Counted from the first letter of the stretch, positions 33,841-42,642 are shown. The stretch is DNA of 47,049 nt from Candidatus Lachnoclostridium stercoravium (GCA_019118365.1 DWZA01000077.1:1-47049); one strand, 5' to 3'. Notes: generated from the letters alone by a model not told the origin. Numbers and translations are program-made.

Positions 33841-34554
33841 ATGAGCAAACCTTTGATCGGCCTGATGCCATACCATGATACTTCTACGAATGATATTTAT
33901 ATGAGAAATTCCTACCTGCGGGCGGTTTCTGCAGCGGGAGGCATTCCCGTTACCCTGCCCCTGGAGGTTTCCGAAAAAGATTTAAAACAGCTGGTCGACA
34001 CCCTTGACGGCTTCCTCTTTACCGGCGGCCCTGATATCCATCCGTTCCTCTTTGGAGAGGAGACGCACCCGAAATGCAGGAATCTTTCTCCTGCCAGGGA
34101 TTCCCTGGAAATGGATATCCTGCCTCTTATTATGGAACAGGAAAAGCCGGTATTTGGCGTCTGCAGAGGCATCCAGATCCTCAATATCGCCCTTGGCGGC
34201 ACGATCTATCAGGATATTGACAGCCAGTTTGAATTTGACGCGCCGGCTGCCCATGACCAGCCCTTTGACTTTTCTATCCCCTGCCACACCGTAGACGTTT
34301 ATCCCAATACCATGCTGTCCGAGATCACCGGCCAGTCCTCTCTGATGGTAAACAGCATGCATCACCAGGCGATCCGGAACCTGGCCCCCTGCCTGGAGGT
34401 TTCCGCCTGCGCTTCCAGCCATCTCATCGAGGCTGTGGAATATCCAGGATATCCGTTCTTTCTGGCCGTGCAGTGGCATCCGGAACACCTGTGGAAAAAG
34501 CAGCCGGAGGAACGGGCTTTATTCGAGGCCTTTGTAAAAGCCTGCCTCCCTTGA
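33841..34554 (+). CDS. Class I glutamine-amidotransferase-like hydrolase (peptidase C26, PuuD-like)
   Basis: 237 residues. The nucleophile is Cys in FGVCRGIQILN, and the His-Glu pair is in AVQWHPEHL. The oxyanion loop FTGGPDIHPFLFGE is typical of gamma-glutamyl-GABA hydrolase family members. These free glutamate or glutamine-linked amines; the actual substrate is unknown. It is followed by a minimal palindromic repeat and then the sigma-54 activator gene, and could belong to the same catabolic region. Confidence 0.88.
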   Translation: MSKPLIGLMPYHDTSTNDIYMRNSYLRAVSAAGGIPVTLPLEVSEKDLKQLVDTLDGFLFTGGPDIHPFLFGEETHPKCRNLSPARDSLEMDILPLIMEQEKPVFGVCRGIQILNIALGGTIYQDIDSQFEFDAPAAHDQPFDFSIPCHTVDVYPNTMLSEITGQSSLMVNSMHHQAIRNLAPCLEVSACASSHLIEAVEYPGYPFFLAVQWHPEHLWKKQPEERALFEAFVKACLP

Positions 34555-34570
34555 CTATTCTAAAAATTTG

Positions 34571-34598
34571 TAACAGTTCAGAACGGCGTGAACTGTTA
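34571..34598. repeat. Minimal copy of the dispersed palindrome
   Basis: TAACAGTTCA - GAACGGCG - TGAACTGTTA, a 10-bp dyad 16 bp after the C26 gene stop. AAAGATTTTTC follows, so it could also serve as that gene's terminator. Confidence 0.65.
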
Positions 34599-34721
34599 TA
34601 AAGATTTTTCAGAATTTAAACAAAATATTCCATAAATTGCCAGTTTGTGATAAAATATTCAAGTGGTCGTCATGACTTATGTAACCCAGAAACGGATAGA
34701 CTTGAAATGGCTGGTGAAGAA

Positions 34722-36122
34722 ATGGAACTGAATTTTGAAACTCTATGGGCTTTGATCAACTCGACGGGAGACGGCCTCCTGATCGTAGATACGAACTGCC
34801 GCGTAGTTGCGGTAAACAGCACTTACTGTAAAATTTTCCACGAGACAGAGGAAAATATCGTAGGGAAAAATTATCTGGCTTTAAATAAGATCTCTTTCTT
34901 TCCTACGGTTTTAAAGACCGGGAAACCGATGGTAGATATCCTCTACCGGAATCTGAAGACTTTCCACACATATAAGGGAAAGGGGCTGTATATCCTGATC
35001 TTCCCTATCATATCTGATGGGACTGTCATCGGGGCCGGCGCCTCCTACCGCGAGATCACCCATGTAATGGATGCTGCCCAGCAGTACGAGCGTCTTGCCA
35101 ACCGTTATGGCAACAGTCTGCGCATCTATCACCAGGCCCATTATACTCTGGACGATATCATCGACAGCTGCCCGGAGATCCTGAGCACCAAACGCCGGAT
35201 CGAACGTATCGCCACTTCCCAGTCTCCTGTTCTGCTCCGCGGAGAAAGCGGAACCGGGAAGGAGCTGTTTGCTTCCGCGCTCCACACTTGCGGGCCGCTG
35301 TCTTCCGAGCCTTTTGTAGTGGTCAACTGCCCCAGCCTGCCGGAAAGCCTGGCAGAATCCGAGCTGTTCGGCTATGAGAGCGGCGCGTTTTCCGGAGCTT
35401 TAAAAGGCGGGAAGATCGGCCTTTTAGAGATCGCCGACGGCGGAACGGTCTTTTTAGACGAGATCGGGGACCTGAACCTGGAACTTCAGGCAAAGATCCT
35501 GCGCGTCCTGGAAAACGGGGAATTTTTCCGCGTCGGAGGCGTCCGCCCCATAAAGGCGAATTTTCGTCTCGTCTCCGCTACCAACCGGAATCTGGAGGAA
35601 ATGATCGCCCAGGGGACCTTCCGGGAAGACCTGTATTTCCGTTTATCCGTTATTACCCTCAATATACCGCCGCTAAGGGACCGGGGCGAGGATATCCTTA
35701 CCCTGGCGGACCATTTTATCAAAACGGTCAACAAAAGCGACAAACGCCTTTCCAAGGAGGTAAAAACCTTCTTTCTTAATTACTACTGGCCGGGAAACGT
35801 AAGGCAGCTGAAAAATACGATCACTACTATGATCAATTTTGCCGACAGCGACTCCCTGACCATGGAAGATCTGCCAAGACATCTGGCATCTCCAAATCCG
35901 GAGGCGCAGCCTAAGCCAGGCTCCATTCCCTCCGACATGCGCAAAACCGCTGCGCCCAGAGAAACCCTTCATCCCCGCCAGCTGAAGGAAAAGCAGAAGA
36001 TCATAGAGCTGCTGGACGAATATGGTTACTCTGTCCACGCAAAAAAGCTGATCGCAGAAAAAATGCAGATCAGCCTAGCAACTTTGTATAACAAAATGAA
36101 CCGTTACGGGATCGATAAATAA
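34722..36122 (+). CDS. Sigma-54-dependent PAS/AAA+ transcriptional activator
   Basis: About 466 residues. N-terminal PAS domain (~1-105: LWALINSTGDGLLIVDTNCRVVAVN). AAA+ domain with Walker A GESGTGKE, sigma-54 contact loop GAFSGA (Ser in place of Thr of GAFTGA), Walker B GTVFLDEIGDL and the YWPGNVRQLKN segment. C-terminal Fis-type helix-turn-helix (LIAEKMQISLATLYNKMNRYG). It should activate RpoN-holoenzyme promoters in response to a signal sensed by PAS. Start uncertain: ATG 34722 after GGTGAAG is favoured; ATG 34707 and GTG 34647 are in frame. Likely targets are the two promoters at 37476-37491 and 37708-37723. Confidence 0.93.
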   Translation: MELNFETLWALINSTGDGLLIVDTNCRVVAVNSTYCKIFHETEENIVGKNYLALNKISFFPTVLKTGKPMVDILYRNLKTFHTYKGKGLYILIFPIISDGTVIGAGASYREITHVMDAAQQYERLANRYGNSLRIYHQAHYTLDDIIDSCPEILSTKRRIERIATSQSPVLLRGESGTGKELFASALHTCGPLSSEPFVVVNCPSLPESLAESELFGYESGAFSGALKGGKIGLLEIADGGTVFLDEIGDLNLELQAKILRVLENGEFFRVGGVRPIKANFRLVSATNRNLEEMIAQGTFREDLYFRLSVITLNIPPLRDRGEDILTLADHFIKTVNKSDKRLSKEVKTFFLNYYWPGNVRQLKNTITTMINFADSDSLTMEDLPRHLASPNPEAQPKPGSIPSDMRKTAAPRETLHPRQLKEKQKIIELLDEYGYSVHAKKLIAEKMQISLATLYNKMNRYGIDK

Positions 36123-36156
36123 AATGGAACCGTGCGCCGCCAGGCGCATCATAAGA

Positions 36157-36205
36157 CAGACTCCGAAGAGCCGCCCGCAGGCAGGACTCCCCGGAGTCTG
36201 TTTTG
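36157..36205. terminator. Terminator between the activator gene and the convergent M24 gene
   Basis: CAGACTCCG (36157-36165) pairs with CGGAGTCTG (36192-36200), followed by TTTT and, 3 bp on, another T-run. Convergent genes end on either side. Confidence 0.65.
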
Positions 36206-36211
36206 GTCTTT

Positions 36212-37396
36212 TTATAAGCCGACAGTTATGATCTGCTGCGGCGTCTTGGATACCCGTTTCGCTCCGTCTTTTTCTACGATGAAGTTATCCGTGTAGGAAA
36301 GATATGGAGCGTCCCAGCCTTCCGCGCAGTTCTGCCATGCCGGATGGATAGCGATGAACATTCCTTCCTGCAAAACAGTCTTGTCGCCATTTGTGAAGAT
36401 CGGCAGGTCAACAATATCTACGCCCTGGCCGTGGATACACATCCTCAGCTCCGGATAGAAGCCTGCTTCAACCTGAAGCTGCTTGCAGTATTCAAAAATA
36501 TCCTCAGCAACAGCTCCCGGCACGCATTTCTCAGCTACTTTGTGCTGGATCTCAGCCAGTTTATCCGCGATCTTAACCCATTTCTCTTCCGGCTCCATGC
36601 CAAGGCGGAACAGTCTGGAGCATTCCGCCCATTCTCCTGCCTTTGCCGCAACCTCGATCAGTATGTAGCAATAATCTCCCGGTTCAAACTGCTCGTCGAT
36701 TCCCAGAGCCCTTTCTCCACGCCAGCCGCGGATCAGGGATGTATTAAATTCGATCGCGCCCAGAAGGGATGCCTGAGCCATGATCTCCAGGTTCAGTTCC
36801 CGGATCGTAAGGCGCGGACGGATCGTCGCCGTGCAGTACTGAACCAGACGGTCGTGAAGGTCCACGCTCTCCAGGTAACCTTTCATTTCCTCCGGCGATT
36901 TAACAAGACGAACCTCGTCCAGCTTCGGCATAAGGTCCACAAACTCTACGTCCGTCAGATGCTCTGTAAGGTATTTATAAACAGAAGCGGAAATGTAGTT
37001 CAGCCCCAGCCAGCCGATCCTCTTGAAATTATGGCTCTGGATAAAATACGCCATCGCTTCGCCGAACCGCTCGCTGTTAAATGTCGCCCCATGTACGTAT
37101 GGGCAGCTCCAAATACGCTCCGGAAGCCGGTCGCCTTTTGGTACGAGAGGGCGATCCTCGTCGAATTTGCACTCATTGCCGCTGCGGAAAATAGCAAGGC
37201 ATTCTTTGCAGATGATCCCTGCCATGGAATAATAGTGGGAATAATCCGACGCCCATTTCAGCGGGCCGCCGATCATGTCACCGGAATTGTACATTACAGC
37301 TGCGTCTACCTGGTTCTCTTCCATAACGGATAAAATCAGATCCTGGCGTCTCTTTAATTCTGCATCAGAAGTACTCGTATAAAACGGATTTAACAT
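36212..37396 (-). CDS. M24/creatinase-fold hydrolase lacking the usual metal ligands
   Basis: 394 residues with a creatinase-like N-terminal domain and pita-bread C-terminal domain. Aligned by eye with the true peptidase at 21494, the first two Asp ligands appear as Glu (LIEVAAKAG; WAECSRLF). The His is kept (CIHGQGVD). The two Glu ligands are replaced (AIHPAWQN; SYTDNFIV). Creatinase, which uses no metal, shows similar losses, so a non-peptidase C-N or other hydrolase is plausible. The start follows AGGAGGGTATCTAT. It is transcribed from a sigma-54 promoter divergently from an anion permease. Confidence 0.85.
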   Translation of the reverse strand: MLNPFYTSTSDAELKRRQDLILSVMEENQVDAAVMYNSGDMIGGPLKWASDYSHYYSMAGIICKECLAIFRSGNECKFDEDRPLVPKGDRLPERIWSCPYVHGATFNSERFGEAMAYFIQSHNFKRIGWLGLNYISASVYKYLTEHLTDVEFVDLMPKLDEVRLVKSPEEMKGYLESVDLHDRLVQYCTATIRPRLTIRELNLEIMAQASLLGAIEFNTSLIRGWRGERALGIDEQFEPGDYCYILIEVAAKAGEWAECSRLFRLGMEPEEKWVKIADKLAEIQHKVAEKCVPGAVAEDIFEYCKQLQVEAGFYPELRMCIHGQGVDIVDLPIFTNGDKTVLQEGMFIAIHPAWQNCAEGWDAPYLSYTDNFIVEKDGAKRVSKTPQQIITVGL

Positions 37397-37440
37397 ATAG
37401 ATACCCTCCTCTTAATAATAGATAAATGAATGTTGTCTTC

Positions 37441-37457
37441 TCGGTGTGTGAAAATCC
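37441..37457. promoter_or_regulatory. 17-bp repeated site, copy 1 (candidate activator-binding site)
   Basis: TCGGTGTGTGAAAATCC, identical to the sequence at 37736-37752. It lies in the leader of the M24 gene and about 250 bp upstream of the plus-strand sigma-54 promoter, a normal enhancer distance. Confidence 0.6.
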
Positions 37458-37475
37458 GTTTTATAACTATTGTAT

Positions 37476-37491
37476 CGCAATTCCTGTGCCA
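37476..37491 (-). promoter_or_regulatory. Sigma-54 promoter for the M24 gene
   Basis: The minus strand reads TGGCACAGGAATTGCG. It has the GG and GC doublets at 10-bp separation and matches the TGGCAC-N5-TTGC consensus. The expected start is near 37466, giving a 70-nt leader. Confidence 0.75.
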
Positions 37492-37707
37492 ATCTCGTTA
37501 TGTATGATTTTTTCTCGTTTTATCCCATTGTTTATAGTTTATTTAGAATTTGTTTATAAAAATTTCTAACTTTTTCTAGAAATTTTTAGAATTAATTTAG
37601 AAATTTTCCATGTTCATTCTATTAAAATTTGTATATTTATAAATTATAATATATTTTTCTGATTATAATAAGGAAGAAACTGGTATTTTATATTCTTTTC
37701 TTTGTTT

Positions 37708-37723
37708 TGGCATACTATTTGCT
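37708..37723 (+). promoter_or_regulatory. Sigma-54 promoter for the permease-cupin-transporter operon
   Basis: The plus strand reads TGGCATACTATTTGCT, with GG (37709-37710) and GC (37721-37722) at 10-bp separation. The expected start is near 37734, giving a 76-nt leader. The ~210 bp between the two sigma-54 promoters is very AT-rich and could bend. Confidence 0.75.
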
Positions 37724-37735
37724 CTTAATCTTGTA

Positions 37736-37752
37736 TCGGTGTGTGAAAATCC
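37736..37752. promoter_or_regulatory. 17-bp repeated site, copy 2 (candidate activator-binding site)
   Basis: Exact direct copy of 37441-37457. It lies at about +3 of the permease transcript and ~245 bp upstream of the minus-strand promoter. An imperfect TGTTCGTGAACA palindrome directly follows it. Confidence 0.6.
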
Positions 37753-37809
37753 TGTTCGTGAACATGTAACTATCAATAAGGGTATATAAAAAAGAACAGG
37801 AGTGATAGT

Positions 37810-39300
37810 ATGTCAAAGCAAACAAATAATGACCCTGCAGACCGCGCGGATCGCTTGTTTGACCTTAACGGATTCCAAACCGGTTTGCCAATGGACAAAA
37901 AGCGTACGCTTTCCGTTGTCCTGGCGGCTGCAGTTTTCCTGATTTGTTCTTTTTCAGGACCGGCTTTAGGTCTGGACGTTCCCCGCGCCGGCACTGCGCT
38001 GGGACTTGTTCTGGCCGGAGTTGTCCTCTGGGTCACTAACCAGTTCGATCTGGTAGTCGGCTCTTTATTGATCGGTATTGGCGCGATCGTCCTGGGCCTG
38101 ATCCCTGTCTCTGACTTTCAGACAAAGTTCGGTACCTCATCTTTCCTTACTATGTTCGGTATGATGACGGTTTCTCAGGGCGCGACCCACACCAATATCA
38201 CCAGGCGTCTGGCTTTCTTTTTCCTCTATAAATTCGGACGGTCCCCGGCGCTGATCCTTTTAGCCGTATGTATCGTTACCGGAATCGTTTCAGCGTTCTG
38301 TTCCAACCTGGCGACCACCGTTGTTATGTCTTCCATCTGTATCGGTATCCTGATCGAGCTGAATGAAGAGAAAGGAAAAAGCGGTCTTGGAAAGGCAATG
38401 ATGCTCTGTATCCCGATCTTTTCCATGGTAGGCGGCATGGCCCTGATCTCCGGCAGCCCCAGTATGAACACTGTTGGCGTTACTTCCCTGGAGGAAGCGA
38501 CCGGCGGAGCCTGCACCATCACATACGGACAGTGGGCCGCTGTAGGTATCATCTGCGCCCTTGCCCTGACGATCCCTACCTGGTTTATCTACAAAACCTA
38601 TTTCAAGGTTCCTCACAAGAGTGAAAAAGTCATTGAACCGGAATATTTCAAAGAAAAACTGATCGCCCTTGGGCCTATGGCCGGATCTGAGATGCGCTGG
38701 ATCATCACTGTTGCCCTCATGGTCGGCACTATGGTGGCAGGCGTTCTTACGACCCCTGTAGCCTCTCTGCTTTTCGGATTTATCACCATCTGCCCGATCA
38801 TCGGTACAGTAAAATGTTCCGAAGCAATGAAGGGACTTCCTTTAAACGTTTTGATGGTTTCCGGTATGGCTCCTATCATCGCTCTGCTTTTCAATGAATA
38901 TGGCATCGGCGACTGGATCACCCGCGACCTGGCTGCTCATCTGGAAGGAATGCCGGTATTTGTTCTCATGCTGGTGCTGGCTCTGTTCCTTACAGTTGTC
39001 AACAACGTATTCGCAAACGCTACCGCCGGCATCATCGCTGTCTGCGTAGCTGCTTTTGCTCCGATGGTAATGGCAATGGGATACAACCCGTCCATCATCC
39101 TGCTCCCGGCGATCTTCATGGGCGCTTGTACTGTAGTTCTCGGCGTACAGATCAACGTAGTCCTGACTTACGACTACGGTTACTGGGAGATGAAGGATCC
39201 TGTGATCCCCGGCTGTATCATCTCTGTTTTATGGACCGTTATCATCTGTATCATCGCCTACTTTGTAGGACCGTTAGTTGGAATGAGCTATTATCTGTAA
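37810..39300 (+). CDS. SLC13/DASS-like anion (dicarboxylate-type) permease
   Basis: 496 residues with about 12 hydrophobic segments. Visible family features include the internal hairpin-like SNLATTVVMSS and the matching VNNVFANATAGIIAVC in the second half, both in the places where SLC13/ArsB-type carriers bind sodium and substrate. GGMALISGSPSMNTVG resembles the SNA-type motif region. The first ~28 residues are polar and cytoplasmic. ATG 37810 follows AGGAGTGATAGT. It probably imports a carboxylate-like compound that is metabolised by the neighbouring genes; the exact substrate is unknown. Confidence 0.82.
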   Translation: MSKQTNNDPADRADRLFDLNGFQTGLPMDKKRTLSVVLAAAVFLICSFSGPALGLDVPRAGTALGLVLAGVVLWVTNQFDLVVGSLLIGIGAIVLGLIPVSDFQTKFGTSSFLTMFGMMTVSQGATHTNITRRLAFFFLYKFGRSPALILLAVCIVTGIVSAFCSNLATTVVMSSICIGILIELNEEKGKSGLGKAMMLCIPIFSMVGGMALISGSPSMNTVGVTSLEEATGGACTITYGQWAAVGIICALALTIPTWFIYKTYFKVPHKSEKVIEPEYFKEKLIALGPMAGSEMRWIITVALMVGTMVAGVLTTPVASLLFGFITICPIIGTVKCSEAMKGLPLNVLMVSGMAPIIALLFNEYGIGDWITRDLAAHLEGMPVFVLMLVLALFLTVVNNVFANATAGIIAVCVAAFAPMVMAMGYNPSIILLPAIFMGACTVVLGVQINVVLTYDYGYWEMKDPVIPGCIISVLWTVIICIIAYFVGPLVGMSYYL

Positions 39301-39323
39301 ATAGAGAAGGGAGTTTATGAAAA

Positions 39324-39671
39324 ATGATCAGATATGTGAAAGATCAGAAAATAGATGTGAAGCCTCATTTAAGAGGCGGAAAAGGCAACACAGTTTTCCG
39401 TGAACTGCTCACAGAAGACCAGTTCTGCGGACATGGGCGGCAGCTGTCTATCCTCAGCCTGGAGCCTGGGGAATCCATCGGCGTCCATGAGCACAACGGA
39501 GAAAGCGAAACCTATTTTATCCTTGAAGGAAGCGGCCTTTATTATGACAACGGAACGAAAGCCGCTGTAGGCGTCGGCGACTGCACCTACTGCGGCAGCG
39601 GTGAAAGCCACGGAATTGAAAATACAGGAGATGTGAGGCTTTCGTTTGTAGCTATGATCGTCTATGCATAA
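39324..39671 (+). CDS. Small single-domain cupin
   Basis: 115 residues. Cupin motif 1 is seen in IGVHEHNGESETYFILEGSG (His, His, Glu metal ligands). Motif 2 is GESHGIENTGD with the last His. Such proteins are isomerases, lyases, dioxygenases or sensors. It lies 23 bp after the permease gene and overlaps the next transporter gene by 8 bp, so it belongs to the same sigma-54-driven operon. The reaction is unknown. Confidence 0.85.
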   Translation: MIRYVKDQKIDVKPHLRGGKGNTVFRELLTEDQFCGHGRQLSILSLEPGESIGVHEHNGESETYFILEGSGLYYDNGTKAAVGVGDCTYCGSGESHGIENTGDVRLSFVAMIVYA

Positions 39672-40905
39672 ATCCCAGGACCTTACGGGAATGCGATGGC
39701 TTATCCTGGCTATCAGCTGCCTTGTCAACCTGTGCGCCGGATCCCTGTATGCCTGGAGCGTGTTTTCCGCCCCTATGGCGGAGTATCTGCAGCAGTTTAC
39801 TGCTTCTGACATACCGGATCTGGCCGTGGTCTTCACGGTTGCAAACGCCGTAGGTCCCTTTACGATGATATCCGGAGGCCGTATCAATGATAAGCTCGGC
39901 CCCAGATGGGTGCTCGTCGTAGGCGGCATACTGTTAGGCGGGGGCATGATCGGCTGCGGCATGGCCCGTTCCTTTACAGCCCTGCTCCTTTCCTACGGCC
40001 TTGGCGTAGGACTCGGCGTAGGCATGATATATGGTACCATCGTCTCAAATACCATAAAATTTTTTCCGGACCACCGGGGGATGGCCGGCGGCATAACAAC
40101 CGCGGTCTATGGTTCAAGCTCCATCCTGATCCCCCCTGTGGCCAATAAGATCATCGAACATTTTTCCGTATCCCATGCTTTTATCCTCTTGGGAACAGCC
40201 ATGCTGGCAGCGGTATGTATCTCTTCCTTTTTTATCATTCCATGTCCTAAGGGATTCGCGCCAGCTGGCTGGAAACCGCCGGAAACATCCGGGAGAGCTT
40301 CCGCGAGAGATTATGACTTCCGCGAAATGCTGGCTTCGCCGGTATTCTATATCATGATAGTCGTTCTGCTTTTCGGCGCCTTTGCCGGCCTGATGATCAC
40401 CTCTCAGGCCTCGCCTATGGCTCAGAACCTGATCGGTATGGATCCCCAGAGCGCGGCGCTGGCTGTATCCATACTGGCTCTGTTTAATACAGCCGGCCGG
40501 ATCGCTTCCGGAACTTTATCCGATAAGATCGGAACGCCGAATACGCTGGCTATCACTTTTACTCTCTCCGCTGCGGCGCTGCTTCTTATGACTCAGTGCC
40601 AGACTGGAAGTTCCGCGCTGTTCCTGCTGTGTATTTCCCTTGTAGGATTTGGTTTTGGCTCGATCATGGGCGTATATCCAGGTTTTACTGCCCTGCAGTT
40701 CGGATCGGCCCATAACAGCGTAAATTATGGGATCATGTTTATCGGATTTGCCCTGGCAGGAGCCATCGGCCCTACCATGATGGGACAGATCCGCGGGATC
40801 ACCGGGCAGTACCAGCCGGCTTTCCTGATCTCCGCAGGCCTGAACCTGCTGGGACTGGGCGCCATCCTGTGCTTTAAAAAACGGCTGTCGCCGGTGAGAA
40901 AATAG
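39664..40905 (+). CDS. MFS transporter of the oxalate/formate antiporter (OFA) family
   Basis: 413 residues, 12 helices. The N-terminal segment WLILAISCLVNLCAGSLYAWSVFSAPM is typical of OFA carriers. Inner loops include GGRINDKLGPRW and, in the second half, SGTLSDKIGTPN. OFA proteins exchange oxalate, formate, lactate and similar monocarboxylates. The start ATG 39664 lacks a ribosome site and overlaps the cupin gene, which suggests translational coupling; ATG 39691 is an alternative. It may export the end product of what the SLC13-like permease brings in (inference). Confidence 0.87.
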   Translation: MHKSQDLTGMRWLILAISCLVNLCAGSLYAWSVFSAPMAEYLQQFTASDIPDLAVVFTVANAVGPFTMISGGRINDKLGPRWVLVVGGILLGGGMIGCGMARSFTALLLSYGLGVGLGVGMIYGTIVSNTIKFFPDHRGMAGGITTAVYGSSSILIPPVANKIIEHFSVSHAFILLGTAMLAAVCISSFFIIPCPKGFAPAGWKPPETSGRASARDYDFREMLASPVFYIMIVVLLFGAFAGLMITSQASPMAQNLIGMDPQSAALAVSILALFNTAGRIASGTLSDKIGTPNTLAITFTLSAAALLLMTQCQTGSSALFLLCISLVGFGFGSIMGVYPGFTALQFGSAHNSVNYGIMFIGFALAGAIGPTMMGQIRGITGQYQPAFLISAGLNLLGLGAILCFKKRLSPVRK

Positions 40906-40948
40906 ATCGTCTGTAAATGCTCAAAAAGTATTTCCCTTACACAAAGAA

Positions 40949-40990
40949 CCGGGTCCATGACGTCTTGCCTGTCATGGACCCGGATCCTTT
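40949..40990. terminator. Bidirectional terminator between the OFA transporter and DUF1537 kinase genes
   Basis: A perfect 13-bp stem CCGGGTCCATGAC / GTCATGGACCCGG with a 9-nt loop. CCTTTTATC follows on the plus strand. Confidence 0.8.
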
Positions 40991-40996
40991 TATCTG

Positions 40997-42418
40997 TTAT
41001 TTATCTAGTAAGATCTCTACCGCTTCTTTCAGCGTCGTCTCTTCCCCTACGTTTCCTGGGAAGATCACATATGGGATACCTGGGAAACGGCTTTCGCTTC
41101 CTGTCTGCCATACCGGGATGCCCGGACGGATCTGGCCCAGAACAGTAGCCCTCTTAACCTGAAGGGCTTTGGTGCCTACGTCGCTGGATGTGATGCCGCC
41201 CTTGGCCACTACAAATGCCGGAGTGACCTTTAAGCTTCCCACCAGGGACTGTACGGCGTCGGAGATCTTTACAGAACGCAGCAGCGCCGCTTCCGGAGTA
41301 TCGTTCTCCAGAGACAGCAGCTTTCTCTTCGTATACACGGCAACTGTAACGCCTTTTTCGATCAGCTCTTCTTCCTTCCTGATCACAGATGCGATCTCTT
41401 TCTTAAACTTCTCCTCATCAAGAACCAGATCAGAGTTAAACTCGATAAATTCGATCCCCGGAACGGTCTTTAAGGCTTCCAGCTGGCTGGTAGTCTTCTT
41501 TGTATGGGAGCCTACCACGATAATGCCGCCGGCGTTGGTATCGATCGTAACCATATCTTTTCTTGTAAGGAGCGGCTTGTCGCTGACTGCGCCAAATTCC
41601 TTTACAAATCCGGCAGCTGTGCGGAACATAAAACTGTGTCCCTTTCCCAGCGCACGATAAAGAGCTACGCAGAATACCTTCAGGTCGCAGGCGTCGATGG
41701 CGTTGACAACAACCTTGCCGAATCCGCTGACAGAGAGGAGCTTTTCTTCAATCCTGTCATAGTCGAGGGATCTCAGCTCGTCCAGACTGATGTCGATCAC
41801 ATCTGCCGCCTTATATTTTCCCTCCGTCTTTTCTTCCACGTATTCCTTTAAATTGGAAGATTTATATCCAAAGGTCTTGTCCTTTGCAAACTCCGTCTCT
41901 CCTGCCGGCACCAGCTCGTCGCCGTATTTTACATAATGAACATTGTCAATGGTAAAACGGCCGCCTTCTTTAAAGTATGGGCAGATGATCTCACCATCTA
42001 CTTTTTTATTGCCGTACTTCTCCGCCATCTGGCGCAGAAGCTCTGTCTCCAGGGGATAATGGCCTCTTAATGTAGAATCGCCTCTGCTGACGATCACATA
42101 ATCCATGCCCAGTTCTGCAGCTACTTTAGCAACTGTCTCGCCGATCTCCAGATGAGCCTTCGTAGTCTGCTCTACTGTAAAGCCGCGGGAATTGGTGAGA
42201 ACATAGAATAATTTATTCTCCTCTTCAAATCCCTTTTTAATGCTTTCATATGTCCAGTCTGTATAAACGGAAATATCATGGACGGTCTGGACCCCTGTAG
42301 GGTCGTCATCCAATACAACAATCTTGTGCTTATCTTTCTTTACCTCTTCTTCCAGTAAAGCCTGGATGCCGGCAACGTCTACCGCCGGATAATTGTTGAG
42401 TACAGATGCGCTCAGCAT
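40997..42418 (-). CDS. Four-carbon acid sugar kinase family protein (DUF1537)
   Basis: 473 residues from ATG 42418, which follows GGGAGGATTCACT. The N-terminal domain begins VVLDDDPTGVQTVHDISVYTDW and has SRGDSTLRGHYPLE, the sugar-acid binding signature. The C-terminal nucleotide-binding domain has VAKGGITSSDVGTKAL and the late VIFPGNVGEETTL. Tested relatives (OtnK, DtnK) phosphorylate erythronate or threonate. It faces the transporter operon and probably phosphorylates a C4 sugar acid; its usual partners (OtnC aldolase, PdxA2) are not in this window. Confidence 0.9.
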   Translation of the reverse strand: MLSASVLNNYPAVDVAGIQALLEEEVKKDKHKIVVLDDDPTGVQTVHDISVYTDWTYESIKKGFEEENKLFYVLTNSRGFTVEQTTKAHLEIGETVAKVAAELGMDYVIVSRGDSTLRGHYPLETELLRQMAEKYGNKKVDGEIICPYFKEGGRFTIDNVHYVKYGDELVPAGETEFAKDKTFGYKSSNLKEYVEEKTEGKYKAADVIDISLDELRSLDYDRIEEKLLSVSGFGKVVVNAIDACDLKVFCVALYRALGKGHSFMFRTAAGFVKEFGAVSDKPLLTRKDMVTIDTNAGGIIVVGSHTKKTTSQLEALKTVPGIEFIEFNSDLVLDEEKFKKEIASVIRKEEELIEKGVTVAVYTKRKLLSLENDTPEAALLRSVKISDAVQSLVGSLKVTPAFVVAKGGITSSDVGTKALQVKRATVLGQIRPGIPVWQTGSESRFPGIPYVIFPGNVGEETTLKEAVEILLDK

Positions 42419-42431
42419 AGTGAATCCTCCC

Positions 42432-42554
42432 TTATTGATTGATACGGAAGCAAGTCCCAGCTTCCATTCCGAAGGGTCCTGCAATCAGAGAAAAATCTTT
42501 CTGGCGGACATATAGAATGCCCCAGAGCGTACCGGCCGGTATCATCTGGATCAT
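42432..42554 (-). other. Possible 40-codon remnant or short ORF before the kinase gene
   Basis: A frame ending 13 bp before the kinase start reads like a protein tail (MIQMIPAGTLWGILYVRQ... then FRINQ). It lacks a ribosome site and runs open upstream toward repeat C. It could be the end of a lost gene or chance; no family is recognised. Confidence 0.2.
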
Positions 42555-42642
42555 GGCAGCCAGCGCCTGAGGAGTCGCCGGGACTTCTCCCTTAGGCCTG
42601 GGACGATGCTGAAGAGAACAGGAGACACAAAATGATATTTTT

